59,798 bases of DNA from Nocardiopsis endophytica (GCF_027706725.1 NZ_JAQFWQ010000039.1:1-59798), one strand, 5' to 3'. Positions 44,525-54,088 are shown, numbered from the stretch's first letter. The notes: a model not told the origin generated them from the sequence alone. Numbers and translations: made by a program.

Positions 44525-46041
44525 GCACACTCCTGGCGATCCCCTTCCTCGTCCCCGTGCTGGGCGCCGCCGCGGCGCTGCTGCTGCGCTCCTACCGGCG
44601 CGGCCAGCAGGGCGTCGCCGTGGTGACCCTGGCCCTGGTCGTGCTCGCCTCCGCCGAGCTGGTGCGGCGCACCGCCGACGGGGCGGTGCTCACCGCCCAG
44701 GCGGGCGGCTGGCCCGCGCCCCTGGGCATCACCATCGCCGCCGACCCGCTGACCGCACTGCTGCTGCTGGTCTCCTCGGTGGTGCTGCTGGTGGTGCTGC
44801 TGTACGCGATCGGGCAGGACACGGCGGGGCTCAGCCGCGCCACCCCCGCGGTCTTCCACCCCATCTACCTGGTGCTCACCGCCGGGGTCTGCCTGAGCTT
44901 CCTGGCCGGGGACCTGTTCAACCTCTTCGTCGGCTTCGAGATCATGCTGACCGCCAGCTACGCGCTGATCACCCAGGCGCCCACCCGCGCCCGGGTGCGG
45001 GCCAGCATGATCTACACCGTGGTCAGCCTGACCTCCTCGATCCTGTTCCTGACCGGGATCGCGCTGGTCTACGGCGCCACCGGAACCGTCAACCTCGCCG
45101 ACATCGCGGTGCGCCTGGGCGGCGCCCCCGACGCGCTGCGCGCGGTCCTGGCGCTGCTGTTCCTCGTGGTGTTCGGGATCAAGGCCGCCATCGTGCCCAT
45201 GCACTTCTGGCTGCCCGACAGCTACCCGGTGGCCCTGACCCGCATCTCGGCGATCTTCGCCGCGCTGCTGACCAAGGTGGCCGTGTACGCCGTCATCCGC
45301 ACCCAGACACTGCTGTTCGCCCGGGACGACATCTCCCCGGTGATCATGTGGCTGGCGATCGCCACCATGATCGTGGGCATCCTCGGCGCCCTGGTGCAGG
45401 ACGACGTCAACCGGATCATGTCCTTCGCGCTGGTGAGCCACATCGGGTTCATGCTCTTCGGGCTGGCGCTGGGCAGCGCCGCCGGGCTGGCCGGGGTCAT
45501 CGTCTACCTGGTCCACCACATCGTGGTGCAGGCCGGCCTGTTCCTGGTCAACGGGCTGATCCGGCAGTACGTGGGGCACACCTCGCTGCGCGCGCTGCGC
45601 GGGCTGACCGCGGTCTCCCCGGTGCTGGCGCTGTTCTTCTTCCTGCCCGCGATGAGCCTGGCCGGGCTGCCGCCGATGTCGGGCTTCGTGGCGAAGGTGG
45701 CGCTGTTCGAGGCCGGGGCCCAGGCGGGCGGGTGGCTCGCCTGGACCGGCGTGGCCGCCGGGGTCGCCACCAGCCTGCTCACCCTGATGGCGATCTTCCG
45801 GGTGTGGGTGCGGGCGTTCTGGGGCGTCCCGCTGCCCGACGTCGTGGAGGCGGGTGAGCGCCTCCAGGGCCGCCGCTCCGGAGGCGCCCTGCTGATGGCG
45901 GGCGCCACCGGCGCCATGGTCGCCCTGGGCCTTGCCCTGGCCGCCGCGTCCGGGCCGCTCACCGCCCTGGCCTTCACCGCCGCCGAGGACCTCGTCAGCG
46001 GGCAGGCCTACCTGCAGGCCGTCCTGGGAGGTGCATCGTGA
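44521..46041 (+). CDS. mrpD: Mrp antiporter subunit D
   Basis: A 506-residue NuoM/N-like ion-translocating subunit with about 14 helices. LFNLFVGFEIMLTASYALI carries the conserved helix-5 Glu, and GIKAAIVPMHFWLPDSYP the conserved Lys; HIGFMLFGLAL and YLVHHIVVQAGLFLVNGLI follow. It starts with GTG at 44521 in a GTGA overlap with mrpC, although the frame is open upstream. Confidence 0.95.
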   Translation: MSTLLAIPFLVPVLGAAAALLLRSYRRGQQGVAVVTLALVVLASAELVRRTADGAVLTAQAGGWPAPLGITIAADPLTALLLLVSSVVLLVVLLYAIGQDTAGLSRATPAVFHPIYLVLTAGVCLSFLAGDLFNLFVGFEIMLTASYALITQAPTRARVRASMIYTVVSLTSSILFLTGIALVYGATGTVNLADIAVRLGGAPDALRAVLALLFLVVFGIKAAIVPMHFWLPDSYPVALTRISAIFAALLTKVAVYAVIRTQTLLFARDDISPVIMWLAIATMIVGILGALVQDDVNRIMSFALVSHIGFMLFGLALGSAAGLAGVIVYLVHHIVVQAGLFLVNGLIRQYVGHTSLRALRGLTAVSPVLALFFFLPAMSLAGLPPMSGFVAKVALFEAGAQAGGWLAWTGVAAGVATSLLTLMAIFRVWVRAFWGVPLPDVVEAGERLQGRRSGGALLMAGATGAMVALGLALAAASGPLTALAFTAAEDLVSGQAYLQAVLGGAS

Positions 46042-46628
46042 ACGCGCTGAGCGGAACCGCCGTGCGCATGCTGGGCCGCCTGCCCATGGTGCTCTGGCTG
46101 ACCGCCATGTGGGCGGTGCTGTGGGGCGACGCCAGCCCCGGAACGCTGATCGCCGGGTTCGCCGTGGGGGCGGGGTGCTACGCCGCCGCCAAGCTGCCGC
46201 ACCTGCCGGTCCGGCTGCGCTTCCGCCCGCTGTGGGCGGCCCGGCTGGCCGGACGCATCCTCCTCGACCTGTTCACCTCCAGCGTCCAGATGGCCTACTA
46301 CGCCCTGGACCGCCCGGGCCGGGTGCGCGGGGCGATCGTGGCGGTGCCGCTGCGCACCGACTCCGACCTGCTCATGGCCATGGTCAGCGGCGGGCTGTCG
46401 CTGGTCACCGGGAGCCAGACCATCGAACTCGACCGGGAGGGCGGCGTGATCTACGTGCACGGCATCCCCATCCGCGGGGAGGGCGACGTGCCGCGGCTCC
46501 GCCGCGACGTGCGGCGGATGGAGGAGCTGTTCGTGCGCGCGTTCGGCTCCACCGCCGACATCGCCGACTTCGAGGCCACCGAACGCGCGATGGACGCGGC
46601 CCGCACCGCGGGGAAGGGGGAGTCGTGA
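46038..46628 (+). CDS. mrpE: Mrp antiporter subunit E
   Basis: A 196-residue membrane subunit with two or three helices in the first 110 residues and a soluble C-terminal domain (VPLRTDSDLLMAMVSGGLSL, then TIELDREGGVIYVHGI), as usual for MnhE. It starts with GTG in a GTGA overlap; GGGAGG lies at a suitable distance. Confidence 0.94.
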   Translation: MNALSGTAVRMLGRLPMVLWLTAMWAVLWGDASPGTLIAGFAVGAGCYAAAKLPHLPVRLRFRPLWAARLAGRILLDLFTSSVQMAYYALDRPGRVRGAIVAVPLRTDSDLLMAMVSGGLSLVTGSQTIELDREGGVIYVHGIPIRGEGDVPRLRRDVRRMEELFVRAFGSTADIADFEATERAMDAARTAGKGES

Positions 46629-46903
46629 ACGCTCTGGACGTGTCCTTCGCGGTGACCGGGGCGATGCTCGCGGTGGCGGTGCTGCTGGCCGTCTACCGGC
46701 TGGTGCGCGGCCCCTCGGTGCTCGACCGCGTGATCGGGCTGAGCACCGTGTCGGTGCTGCTGGTGTGCTTCATCGCGCTGGAGGTGGCGGTGCGGGGCGA
46801 CACCTCCTATGTGGGGGTGATGGTGAGCATCGCCCTCCTGGGGTTCATCGCCACCCTCACCGCCGCGCGCTTCGCCGAGAGGAGGGCCCATGACCGCGGC
46901 TGA
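46625..46903 (+). CDS. mrpF: Mrp antiporter subunit F
   Basis: A 92-residue protein with three helices; YRLVRGPSVLDRVIGLSTV is the MnhF signature. GTG start in a GTGA overlap with mrpE; GGGGGAG precedes it. It overlaps mrpG by 14 nt. Confidence 0.94.
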   Translation: MNALDVSFAVTGAMLAVAVLLAVYRLVRGPSVLDRVIGLSTVSVLLVCFIALEVAVRGDTSYVGVMVSIALLGFIATLTAARFAERRAHDRG

Positions 46904-47276
46904 CTGGGCCACCGCGATCCTGCTGCCCCTGGGGGCGCTGTTCGCTCTGACGGGGACCATCGGCATGGTGCGCTTCCCGACCCTGCTCGGGAGGATGCAC
47001 GCCTCGACCAAGCCCGACACGGTGGCGCTGCTGCTGATCCTGGCGGGGGCGGCGTTCCAGCTCCCGGACGTGCGCACCGCGCTGCCGCTGGCGCTGGTGG
47101 CCGTGTTCCAGTTCATGACGATGCCGGTCCTGGCGCAGACCCTGGGCAGGGTGTCCTACAGCCGCGGGATGGTGGTCGCCGAGCACCTGGTGACCGACGA
47201 GCTGGAGGAGGCCCTGGAGAAGCGCCGGGCCGAGACGGGCGAGGCCGGGAGGGAGCCCGGCGGCGGGCGGGACTGA
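46890..47276 (+). CDS. mrpG: Mrp antiporter subunit G
   Basis: A 128-residue membrane protein with three helices and the MnhG signature IGMVRFPTLLGRMHASTKPD. The C-terminus is a charged helix plus a Gly-rich end. GAGAGGAGGG is the strongest ribosome binding site in the operon, though the reading frame starts inside mrpF. It is the last gene of the operon; no clear terminator separates it from recQ 102 bp further on. Confidence 0.95.
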   Translation: MTAADWATAILLPLGALFALTGTIGMVRFPTLLGRMHASTKPDTVALLLILAGAAFQLPDVRTALPLALVAVFQFMTMPVLAQTLGRVSYSRGMVVAEHLVTDELEEALEKRRAETGEAGREPGGGRD

Positions 47277-47377
47277 CGCCCCGGAGCGCCCCGGAGCGCC
47301 CCGTAACGCCCCCTCGTCCGTCCACAGGACCGCGATGGCGCCCCGGGCGCCGCCCCCGCTCTGGTAGCAAGGAGGGC

Positions 47378-49558
47378 ATGGTGCCCTCCGACGACCCCGC
47401 CGCCACCGCCGCCCCGGACACCCCGGACGCCCCGGACGCCCCGCGGTCCGGCCCCGCCCTGCGCGAGGCCGCCGAGTCCCACCTGCGCGCCCTGGCCGGG
47501 GAGCACGCCCGGCTGCGCGAGGACCAGTGGACCGCGATCGCCGCCCTGGTCGAGGGGCGGCGCCGCGCCCTGGTGGTGCAGCGCACCGGCTGGGGAAAGT
47601 CCGCGGTCTACTTCGTGGCCACCGCGCTGCGCCGCGCCCAGGGCGCTGGGCCCACCGTGATCATCTCCCCGCTGCTGGCGCTGATGCGCAACCAGATCGC
47701 CGCCGCCGAGCGGGCGGGGATCCGCGCCCGAACCGTCAACAGCTCCAACACCGCCGAATGGGACGAGGCCTACGCCGCCATCGAGGCCGGCGAGGTCGAC
47801 GTGATCCTGGTCAGCCCCGAGCGGCTGAACAGCCCCGACTTCCGCGACCGGGCGCTGCCCCGGCTGGCCGCCGGGGCCGGGCTGGTGGTCGTCGACGAGG
47901 CGCACTGCGTCTCCGACTGGGGGCACGACTTCCGCCCCGACTACCGGCGCATCCGCACCCTGCTGCGGGAGCTGCCCGCCGGAATCCCGGTGCTGGCCAC
48001 CACGGCCACCGCCAACGCGCGCGTCACCCGTGACGTGGCCGAGCAGCTCGGCGCGGGCGACGGCGAGGAGCCGCTGGTGCTGCGCGGCGCCCTGGACCGG
48101 GAGAGCCTGCGCCTGGCCGCGGTCGAGCTGCCCGACGGGGCCTCCCGGTGGAGCTGGCTGGCGCAGTACCTCCCCGAGCTGCCCGGGTCGGGCATCATCT
48201 ACACGCTGACCGTCGCCGCCGCCGAGGAGACCGCGGCCTTCCTGGCCGAGTGCGGGTACGAGGTGCGGTCCTACACCGGCCGCACCGAACCCGAGGAGCG
48301 CCGCCGCGCCGAGGAGGAGCTGCTCGGCAACAAGGTCAAGGCCCTGGTCGCCACCAGCGCGCTGGGGATGGGGTTCGACAAGCCCGACCTGGGGTTCGTG
48401 GTGCACATGGGCGCCCCGCAGTCGCCCATCTCCTACTACCAGCAGGTGGGGCGCGCCGGGCGCGGCGTCGAATCGGCCGAGGCGATCCTGCTCCCCGGCC
48501 GGGAGGACCGGGAGATCTGGGCCTACTTCGCCGGGCTGTCCTTCCCCGCGGAGGAGACCGTGCGCCGTGCGCTGTCGGCCCTGCGGGAGGCCGGGGGGCC
48601 GGTGTCCCTGCCCCGCCTGGAGACCGAGGTGGACTTGGGCCGCTCCCGCCTGGAGCAGATGCTCAAGGTGCTCGACGTGGACGGCGCGGTGCGCAGGGTG
48701 CGCGGCGGCTGGGAGGCCACGGGGGAGCCGTGGGCCTACGACGCCGAGCGCTACCGGGCGGTGGCCGCCGCGCGCGAGCGCGAGCAGCAGGCCATGCTCG
48801 ACTACATCGGCCACGGCGGGTGCCGGATGGAGTTCCTGCGCCGCCAGCTCGACGACCCCGAGGCGGCGCCGTGCGGGCGGTGCGACAACTGCACAGGGCG
48901 CGGCTGGTCCGCCGACGTCGACGCCGACCGCCGCCGCGCGGCCGCCGCCCACCTGGACCGGCCGGGCGTGCCGGTGGCGCCGCGCCGCCAGTGGCCGACC
49001 GGGATGGCGGCGCTGGGTGTGCAGGCCTCGGGCAAGATCCCGGACGGGCAGCGCGCGGCCGAGGGACGGGCGCTGGCGCGCCTGACCGACATCGGGTGGG
49101 GGACAGCCCTGCGCCGCCTGCTCGCCGACGGCGCCCCGGACGCCCCCGTGGACGACACGGCCTTCAAGGCGGTGGTGGACGTGCTGGCGGCCTGGCCGTG
49201 GGAGCGGCGCCCGGTGGGCGTGGTGGCGATGCCCTCGCGCACCCGCCCGGCCATGATCGCCGACCTGGCGTCCCGGCTGTCCCGGGTCGGGCGCCTGGCC
49301 CCGGTGGGGACCCTGGCCTACACGGACCCGGACGGGCCCGGGCCGCGGCGGCACAACAGCGCGCAGCGGCTTGCGTCGGTCTGGAAGGCCCTGGAGGTGC
49401 CGGACCAGGTCCGGGGCGCGCTGGCGGCGCTGGACGGCCCGGTGCTGCTGGTGGACGACCACACGGACACGGGCTGGACGTTCGCCGTGGCGGCACGCCT
49501 GCTCAAGGAGGCGGGCGCCCAAGAGGTGCTCCCGCTGGCGCTGGCGTCGACGTCCTAG
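47378..49558 (+). CDS. RecQ-like helicase fused to a phosphoribosyltransferase-like domain
   Basis: A 726-residue superfamily-2 DNA helicase. Motif I is TGWGKS (70-75), motif II VVDEAHCVSDWGHDF (near 172), motif III TTATAN, motif V ATSALGMGFDKPDL, and motif VI QQVGRAGRG. The RecQ zinc region shows CGRCDNC. In place of an HRDC domain, the last 180 residues end in VLLVDDHTDTGWTFAVAARLL, the PRPP-binding loop of type I phosphoribosyltransferases. This fusion is known from actinobacterial RecQ-like proteins, but its purpose is unclear. AAGGAGGG precedes the ATG. It could be partly cotranscribed with the Mrp operon. Confidence 0.92.
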   Translation: MVPSDDPAATAAPDTPDAPDAPRSGPALREAAESHLRALAGEHARLREDQWTAIAALVEGRRRALVVQRTGWGKSAVYFVATALRRAQGAGPTVIISPLLALMRNQIAAAERAGIRARTVNSSNTAEWDEAYAAIEAGEVDVILVSPERLNSPDFRDRALPRLAAGAGLVVVDEAHCVSDWGHDFRPDYRRIRTLLRELPAGIPVLATTATANARVTRDVAEQLGAGDGEEPLVLRGALDRESLRLAAVELPDGASRWSWLAQYLPELPGSGIIYTLTVAAAEETAAFLAECGYEVRSYTGRTEPEERRRAEEELLGNKVKALVATSALGMGFDKPDLGFVVHMGAPQSPISYYQQVGRAGRGVESAEAILLPGREDREIWAYFAGLSFPAEETVRRALSALREAGGPVSLPRLETEVDLGRSRLEQMLKVLDVDGAVRRVRGGWEATGEPWAYDAERYRAVAAAREREQQAMLDYIGHGGCRMEFLRRQLDDPEAAPCGRCDNCTGRGWSADVDADRRRAAAAHLDRPGVPVAPRRQWPTGMAALGVQASGKIPDGQRAAEGRALARLTDIGWGTALRRLLADGAPDAPVDDTAFKAVVDVLAAWPWERRPVGVVAMPSRTRPAMIADLASRLSRVGRLAPVGTLAYTDPDGPGPRRHNSAQRLASVWKALEVPDQVRGALAALDGPVLLVDDHTDTGWTFAVAARLLKEAGAQEVLPLALASTS

Positions 49559-49624
49559 GGGCGTGTGGATCATGGCCGCCGTCGCGCATCGGGCCGTGGC
49601 CCACGCGGAGGGGGGCGCCCGTTT

Positions 49625-50122
49625 CTAACCGCCCGGGTCGTCGTCGATTCCTCCGCCCTCCCAGGGGCCCCGGAGCGGGACCAGGCAGTACCACGCCAGG
49701 AAGACGGCAGTGGCGCCCAGGGCCCCTCCCATGACGAGGTCGCCCTTGACGAGGGAGACGACCGCGACCACGGCCATGACCAGTCCCAGCGGGACCAGGA
49801 CGGCGAGCGTGAGCCAGAAGACGACCCGCTTCATGCCGCGAGCGACGCTCCGGACGGATTCGGCCACCGCCTCCCCGGGGTCGGGCGCCTCCCCATGGAA
49901 CGCCACCCCCGCAGGAGGCGCGTCCGCAGGAGGCGCGTCCGTCGGCGGCCTGGGCGGGAGCCGACCCACCAGGGCGCGCACGCCCTGCCAGACGGAGCCC
50001 GCCGTTCCGAACCACAGGGCGACCGTGGCGATCCAGAAGGGCGACCAGTACAGCGCGAGCAGCGCGCACACCCCCGCGAGTCCGAAGAGCGGGAGCGCCG
50101 CGGCCAACCGGGCCTTCACCAT
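49625..50122 (-). CDS. Membrane protein, unknown function
   Basis: A 165-residue protein with four membrane segments: two near the N-terminus (about residues 4-40) and two after residue 98 (RVVFWLTLAVLVPLGLVMAV; GGALGATAVFLAWYCLVPL). A Pro/Ala-rich loop lies between, containing an internal duplication (GGAGGCGCGTCCG at DNA level). No family is recognised. GGAGGA precedes the ATG at 50122. It is convergent with the RecQ-like gene. Confidence 0.72.
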   Translation of the reverse strand: MVKARLAAALPLFGLAGVCALLALYWSPFWIATVALWFGTAGSVWQGVRALVGRLPPRPPTDAPPADAPPAGVAFHGEAPDPGEAVAESVRSVARGMKRVVFWLTLAVLVPLGLVMAVVAVVSLVKGDLVMGGALGATAVFLAWYCLVPLRGPWEGGGIDDDPGG

Positions 50123-50227
50123 GCGTGTCCTCCAGGGGGCGACACCCGGATTGACGCGTCGACACGGCGCCACGGTTCCTCCGGCGGCCGAGAAGCCCGA
50201 TCCGCGCCGCCCCTAGAGCGACACGCC

Positions 50228-51130
50228 CTAGACGTCGCCCAGGTCGGGGCGGGCGCCCGGCATGTGCAGCGCGCGGGCGGCCAGGTGCTGGGCGCGGGCC
50301 AGGGCGTCCTTGGGGTGCTTGCCGGTGAGCCACAGCGGAAGGAACCCCGCCATGAACGCGTCGCCCGCGCCGATCGAGCCCGGGGACGGCTCCACCGGCT
50401 CGGCCGGGACGCGGACGGTCTCGTCGCGGCCCTTGGCCGCCCACAGCGCGCCCTCGTCGCCGAGCTTGATCACCACGGCGGGGAACCAGGCGGTGAGCAC
50501 CTTGGCGGCGGCCTCCGGGTCGTCCCGGCCGGTCAGCACCTCGGCCTGGTCGGTGTTGGCGAACAGCAGCCGCGCGCCGTTGGTCCAGTCGAGGAAGTTC
50601 TCGGCCCCCGCCCGCTTGAGCGGGGCGTGCGAGCCGCCGTCGACCGAGATCGACATCCCGGTCTCGCGCGCCATGCGCAGCGCCATCCGGGCGGCCCGCC
50701 GGGAGTCCTCGTTGATCAGCGTGTACCCGGACACGTGCAGGTGCCCGTCGGGGGCGAACACGTCCCGCGGCAGGTCCTCGGGCTGCAGGCGGGCGTTGGC
50801 GCCCGGGTCGCTGAGCATGGTGCGGTCGCCGCGGTGGGTGATCATCACGACACAGGTGCCGGTCGGCCGCTCGGGGTCCATCACCAGGCGCGAGTCGACC
50901 CCGTAGCCCATCAGCTCCATCTCGCGGGTACGGCCGGTGATGTCGGAGCCGCGCCGCCCCACGAACGTGGAGTCGGCGCCCTCCAGCGCCAGCCAGGCGG
51001 CGACGTTGGCGCCCGAGCCGCCGCCGTAGGTCATGACCGAGGCGGGGGTGTCGCTGCCGCGTGCGAGCGGGTAGAAGGCCCGCGCGACCGAATCGGTCAT
51101 GAGGTCACCGATCACGACGACTCGTGCCAT
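50228..51130 (-). CDS. PfkB-family carbohydrate kinase
   Basis: A 300-residue ATP-dependent sugar kinase. The N-terminal motif is GGGSGANVAAWLALEG (PfkB signature 1) and the C-terminal one is GSIGAGDAFMAGFLPLWL with the catalytic Asp. It resembles ribokinase or 2-keto-3-deoxygluconate kinase, but the substrate is not clear. The open frame runs upstream through the divergent gene; the protein itself starts MARVVVIGDL at 51130, behind GGTGG. It lies opposite the GNAT/acyl-CoA synthetase gene across a 240-bp divergent region. Confidence 0.9.
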   Translation of the reverse strand: MARVVVIGDLMTDSVARAFYPLARGSDTPASVMTYGGGSGANVAAWLALEGADSTFVGRRGSDITGRTREMELMGYGVDSRLVMDPERPTGTCVVMITHRGDRTMLSDPGANARLQPEDLPRDVFAPDGHLHVSGYTLINEDSRRAARMALRMARETGMSISVDGGSHAPLKRAGAENFLDWTNGARLLFANTDQAEVLTGRDDPEAAAKVLTAWFPAVVIKLGDEGALWAAKGRDETVRVPAEPVEPSPGSIGAGDAFMAGFLPLWLTGKHPKDALARAQHLAARALHMPGARPDLGDV

Positions 51131-51357
51131 TGCGTCCACCACCACCTTGCGTCCCCGCCGAACGGGGGAGAACTGCCCAACCGTACGCGCCTCCCGGCCC
51201 GCCGGCGCCCCGGTCCCCCGACCCCGCGCGCGCGGGCTTGCGAGCGTATGGACAGAGACGTTAACAGGTTCTCCGGTACGAGGAGGTAACGAAGAGGCAC
51301 CGCCCGGACGTCCTCTGAAACGGGTGCGGCGTTCCCCACACCGGGGCCGATCTCCCT

Positions 51358-51363
51358 TAGGCT
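51358..51363 (+). promoter_or_regulatory. Putative -10 box, leaderless start at 51371
   Basis: TAGGCT followed by 7 nt and GTG; no ribosome binding site is present. Confidence 0.6.
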
Positions 51364-51370
51364 CAAATCC

Positions 51371-54088
51371 GTGCAGCCATACCCGAACCACTGGGAAGCC
51401 GACGTAGTACTCACCGACGGCGGGACGGCCCACATCCGCCCGATCACGCCCGACGACGGCGACCTGTTGCGCGCCTTCCACGCGCGCCTGTCGCCCGAGA
51501 CCATCTACTACCGCTTCTTCGCGCCCTACCCCCGCCTGTCCGACCGCGACGTCAAGCGCTTCACCCACGTGGACTACGACGAGCGGGTCGGCCTGATCGC
51601 GACCATCTCCGGCGTGATGGTCGCCGTCGTGCGCTACGACAAGATCAGCGAGGACGAGGCCGAGGTGGCCTTCCTCGTCGAGGACGCCCACCAGGGGCGC
51701 GGCCTGGCCTCCGTGCTGCTGGAGCACATCGGCGCCGCCGCCCGCGAGCGGGGCGTGCGCCGCTTCATCGCCGACGTCCTGCCGGAGAACCGGCGCATGA
51801 TCAACGTCTTCCGGGAGGCGGGCTACACCGCCCAGCAGACCTTCGACGAGGGCGTCATCCGCCTCACCCTGGACCTGGAGCCCACCGACCACTCCGAAGA
51901 GGTCATGCGCGCCCGCGAGCAGCGCGCCGAGTCGCGCTCCATCGCCCGGCTGCTCTTCCCCGAGTCGGTCGCGGTCATCGGCGCCAGCCGCACCGCCCAC
52001 ACCGTCGGGCAGACGGCGCTGCGCAACCTCCTCGCCGGCGACTTCCAGGGGCCCGTCTACCCGGTGCACCCCGAGGCGCGCGCCGTCGCCGGGGTGCGGG
52101 CCTACCCGAGCGTGCTCGACATCCCCGACCCGGTCGACCTGGCCGTGGTGGCGGTGCGCGCCGACATGGTGGCCGACGTCGTCCGCGAGTGCGCCCGCAA
52201 GGGGGTGCACGGGCTGGTCGTGGTCACCTCCGGGTTCGGCGAGGTCGGGCCGGAGGGCAAGGCCCGCCAGGACGAGCTGGTCACCACCGCGCGCGCGGAG
52301 GGCATGCGGGTGGTGGGCCCCAATGGCCTGGGGATCGCCAACACCGACCCGGCCGTGTCGCTCAATGCGACCCTGTCGCCGTACGTGCCGCCGCGTGGGC
52401 CCATCGGCTTCTTCTCCCAGTCCGGCGCGCTGGGGCGGGCCATCCTGCAGCGGGTCTCCGAGCGCGGCATCGGCCTGTCGACGTTCGTGTCGGCGGGCAA
52501 CCGGGCCGACGTGTCCGGCAACGACCTGATCCAGTACTGGCAGGAGGACCCGGCGACCGAGGTCGTGCTCCAGTACCTGGAGTCCCTGGGCAACCCGCGC
52601 AAGTTCACCCGCCTGGCGCGGCGGCTGGCCCAGCACAAGCCGGTGGTGGCGGTGCGCAGCGGCGGCTCCTCGGGGGTGCCCACCGGGCACGCCGCGGGGG
52701 CGCTGTCGCTGCCCGACTACGCGGTGACCTCCCTGTTCGAGCAGGCCGGTGTGGTGCGCGTGGACGACATCACCCAGATGTTCGACGTCGCCCAGCTCTT
52801 CGCCTACCAGCCGCTCCCCGCCGGGCCGCGGGTGGCCGTCCTCGGCAACTCCGACTCGCTGGGGCTGCTGGTCAAGGACGCCTGCGTGCGCGAGGGGCTC
52901 AAGCCCCACGACCCGGTCGACCTGGGGCCCAAGGCCACCGCCGCGGACTTCGACCAGGCCCTGTCCAAGGCGCTCGCCGACGACGCGGTGCACGCGGTCA
53001 TCGTGGTGTTCATCCCGGCGCTGACGCCCATCTCCGACGACGTGGCGGCGGTGATGCGCTCCAAGGCGGCCACCTCCGACAAGCCCATCCTCACCACCTA
53101 CCTGGGCCACCAGGGGCTCCCCGAGGAGCTGCGGCAGGTCAACGAGAAGGGCGAGACCGCCCGCGGGTCGGTGCCCTCCTACCTCGCCCCGGAGGACGCG
53201 GTGCGCGCGCTGGCGCACGCCACCCGGTACGCCGTCTGGCGCGAGCGGGACCCGGGCCGCCACCCCGAGCTGGCCGACGTGGACGGGGCGCGCGCCCGCG
53301 CCGTCATCGACCGGGCGCTGGAGCGCGGCGGCGCCGAGGAGGCGCGGCCGGTGTGGTTCACCAGCGAGCCGGTGCACGGCGAGGAGTCGGCGGTGCCCCC
53401 GGAGACCGCCCGCGAGCTGCTGTCCTGCTACGGCATCGACGTCTGGCCCGACGTGCCGGTCTTCGACGCGGACGGGGCGGTCGCGGCGGCGGAGGGGCTG
53501 GGGTACCCGGTCGTGGTCAAGGCCAACGCGCCCGACCTGCGGCTGCGCGCCGGCGGCACCGGCATCCGCGCCGACCTGCGCACCCCGGACGACGTGCGGG
53601 GGGCCTTCACCGCGCTGCACGGCCGACTCGGCGACGAGGCGATGCTGGTCGTGCAGCGGATGGTGGTGCCCGGCGTGCCCACGGTGATCCGGGCGGGGGA
53701 CAACCCCTCGTTCGGCGCGGTGGTGGGGTTCGGCCTCGCCGACGTGACCGCCGAGCTGCTGGACGACCGGGCCTTCCGCCTCGCGCCGCTGACCCACGCC
53801 GACGCCGGCGACCTGGTCCACGCGGTCCGGGCGGCGCCGCTGCTGTTCGGCCTGCCCGCCGGGGCCACGACGCTGGCGGAGCAGCCGAACGTGGAGGCAC
53901 TGGAGGAGCTGCTCGTGCGGGTGTCCCGGTTGGCGGACGCGTTCCCGGAGATCGGGCACATGGACCTGGACCCGGTGACGGTGAACGCCGAGGGGGCGCA
54001 CGTCCTGGGCGCGCGGGTGTGGCTGCGCGAGGCCCCCGACATCCGCCCGGACTCGGGCCCGAGAAGGCTGCGCGGCGTGGCGTTCTAG
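51371..54088 (+). CDS. GNAT acetyltransferase fused to acyl-CoA synthetase (Pat-like)
   Basis: A 905-residue fusion. Residues of about 10-170 are a GNAT domain with acetyl-CoA motif EDAHQGRGLASVLL. From about 190 on is an NDP-forming acyl-CoA synthetase: the CoA-binding domain (SVAVIGASRTAHTVGQTALR), the ligase-CoA domains (FFSQSGALGRAILQ), and an ATP-grasp domain (PVVVKANAPDLR; GHMDLDPVTV). This matches the actinobacterial Pat protein acetyltransferases, which silence acetyl-CoA synthetase and other enzymes; in them the synthetase part is a regulatory sensor. In this family the GNAT is placed first, as seen here. The GTG at 51371 follows TAGGCT by 7 nt. Confidence 0.9.
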   Translation: MQPYPNHWEADVVLTDGGTAHIRPITPDDGDLLRAFHARLSPETIYYRFFAPYPRLSDRDVKRFTHVDYDERVGLIATISGVMVAVVRYDKISEDEAEVAFLVEDAHQGRGLASVLLEHIGAAARERGVRRFIADVLPENRRMINVFREAGYTAQQTFDEGVIRLTLDLEPTDHSEEVMRAREQRAESRSIARLLFPESVAVIGASRTAHTVGQTALRNLLAGDFQGPVYPVHPEARAVAGVRAYPSVLDIPDPVDLAVVAVRADMVADVVRECARKGVHGLVVVTSGFGEVGPEGKARQDELVTTARAEGMRVVGPNGLGIANTDPAVSLNATLSPYVPPRGPIGFFSQSGALGRAILQRVSERGIGLSTFVSAGNRADVSGNDLIQYWQEDPATEVVLQYLESLGNPRKFTRLARRLAQHKPVVAVRSGGSSGVPTGHAAGALSLPDYAVTSLFEQAGVVRVDDITQMFDVAQLFAYQPLPAGPRVAVLGNSDSLGLLVKDACVREGLKPHDPVDLGPKATAADFDQALSKALADDAVHAVIVVFIPALTPISDDVAAVMRSKAATSDKPILTTYLGHQGLPEELRQVNEKGETARGSVPSYLAPEDAVRALAHATRYAVWRERDPGRHPELADVDGARARAVIDRALERGGAEEARPVWFTSEPVHGEESAVPPETARELLSCYGIDVWPDVPVFDADGAVAAAEGLGYPVVVKANAPDLRLRAGGTGIRADLRTPDDVRGAFTALHGRLGDEAMLVVQRMVVPGVPTVIRAGDNPSFGAVVGFGLADVTAELLDDRAFRLAPLTHADAGDLVHAVRAAPLLFGLPAGATTLAEQPNVEALEELLVRVSRLADAFPEIGHMDLDPVTVNAEGAHVLGARVWLREAPDIRPDSGPRRLRGVAF

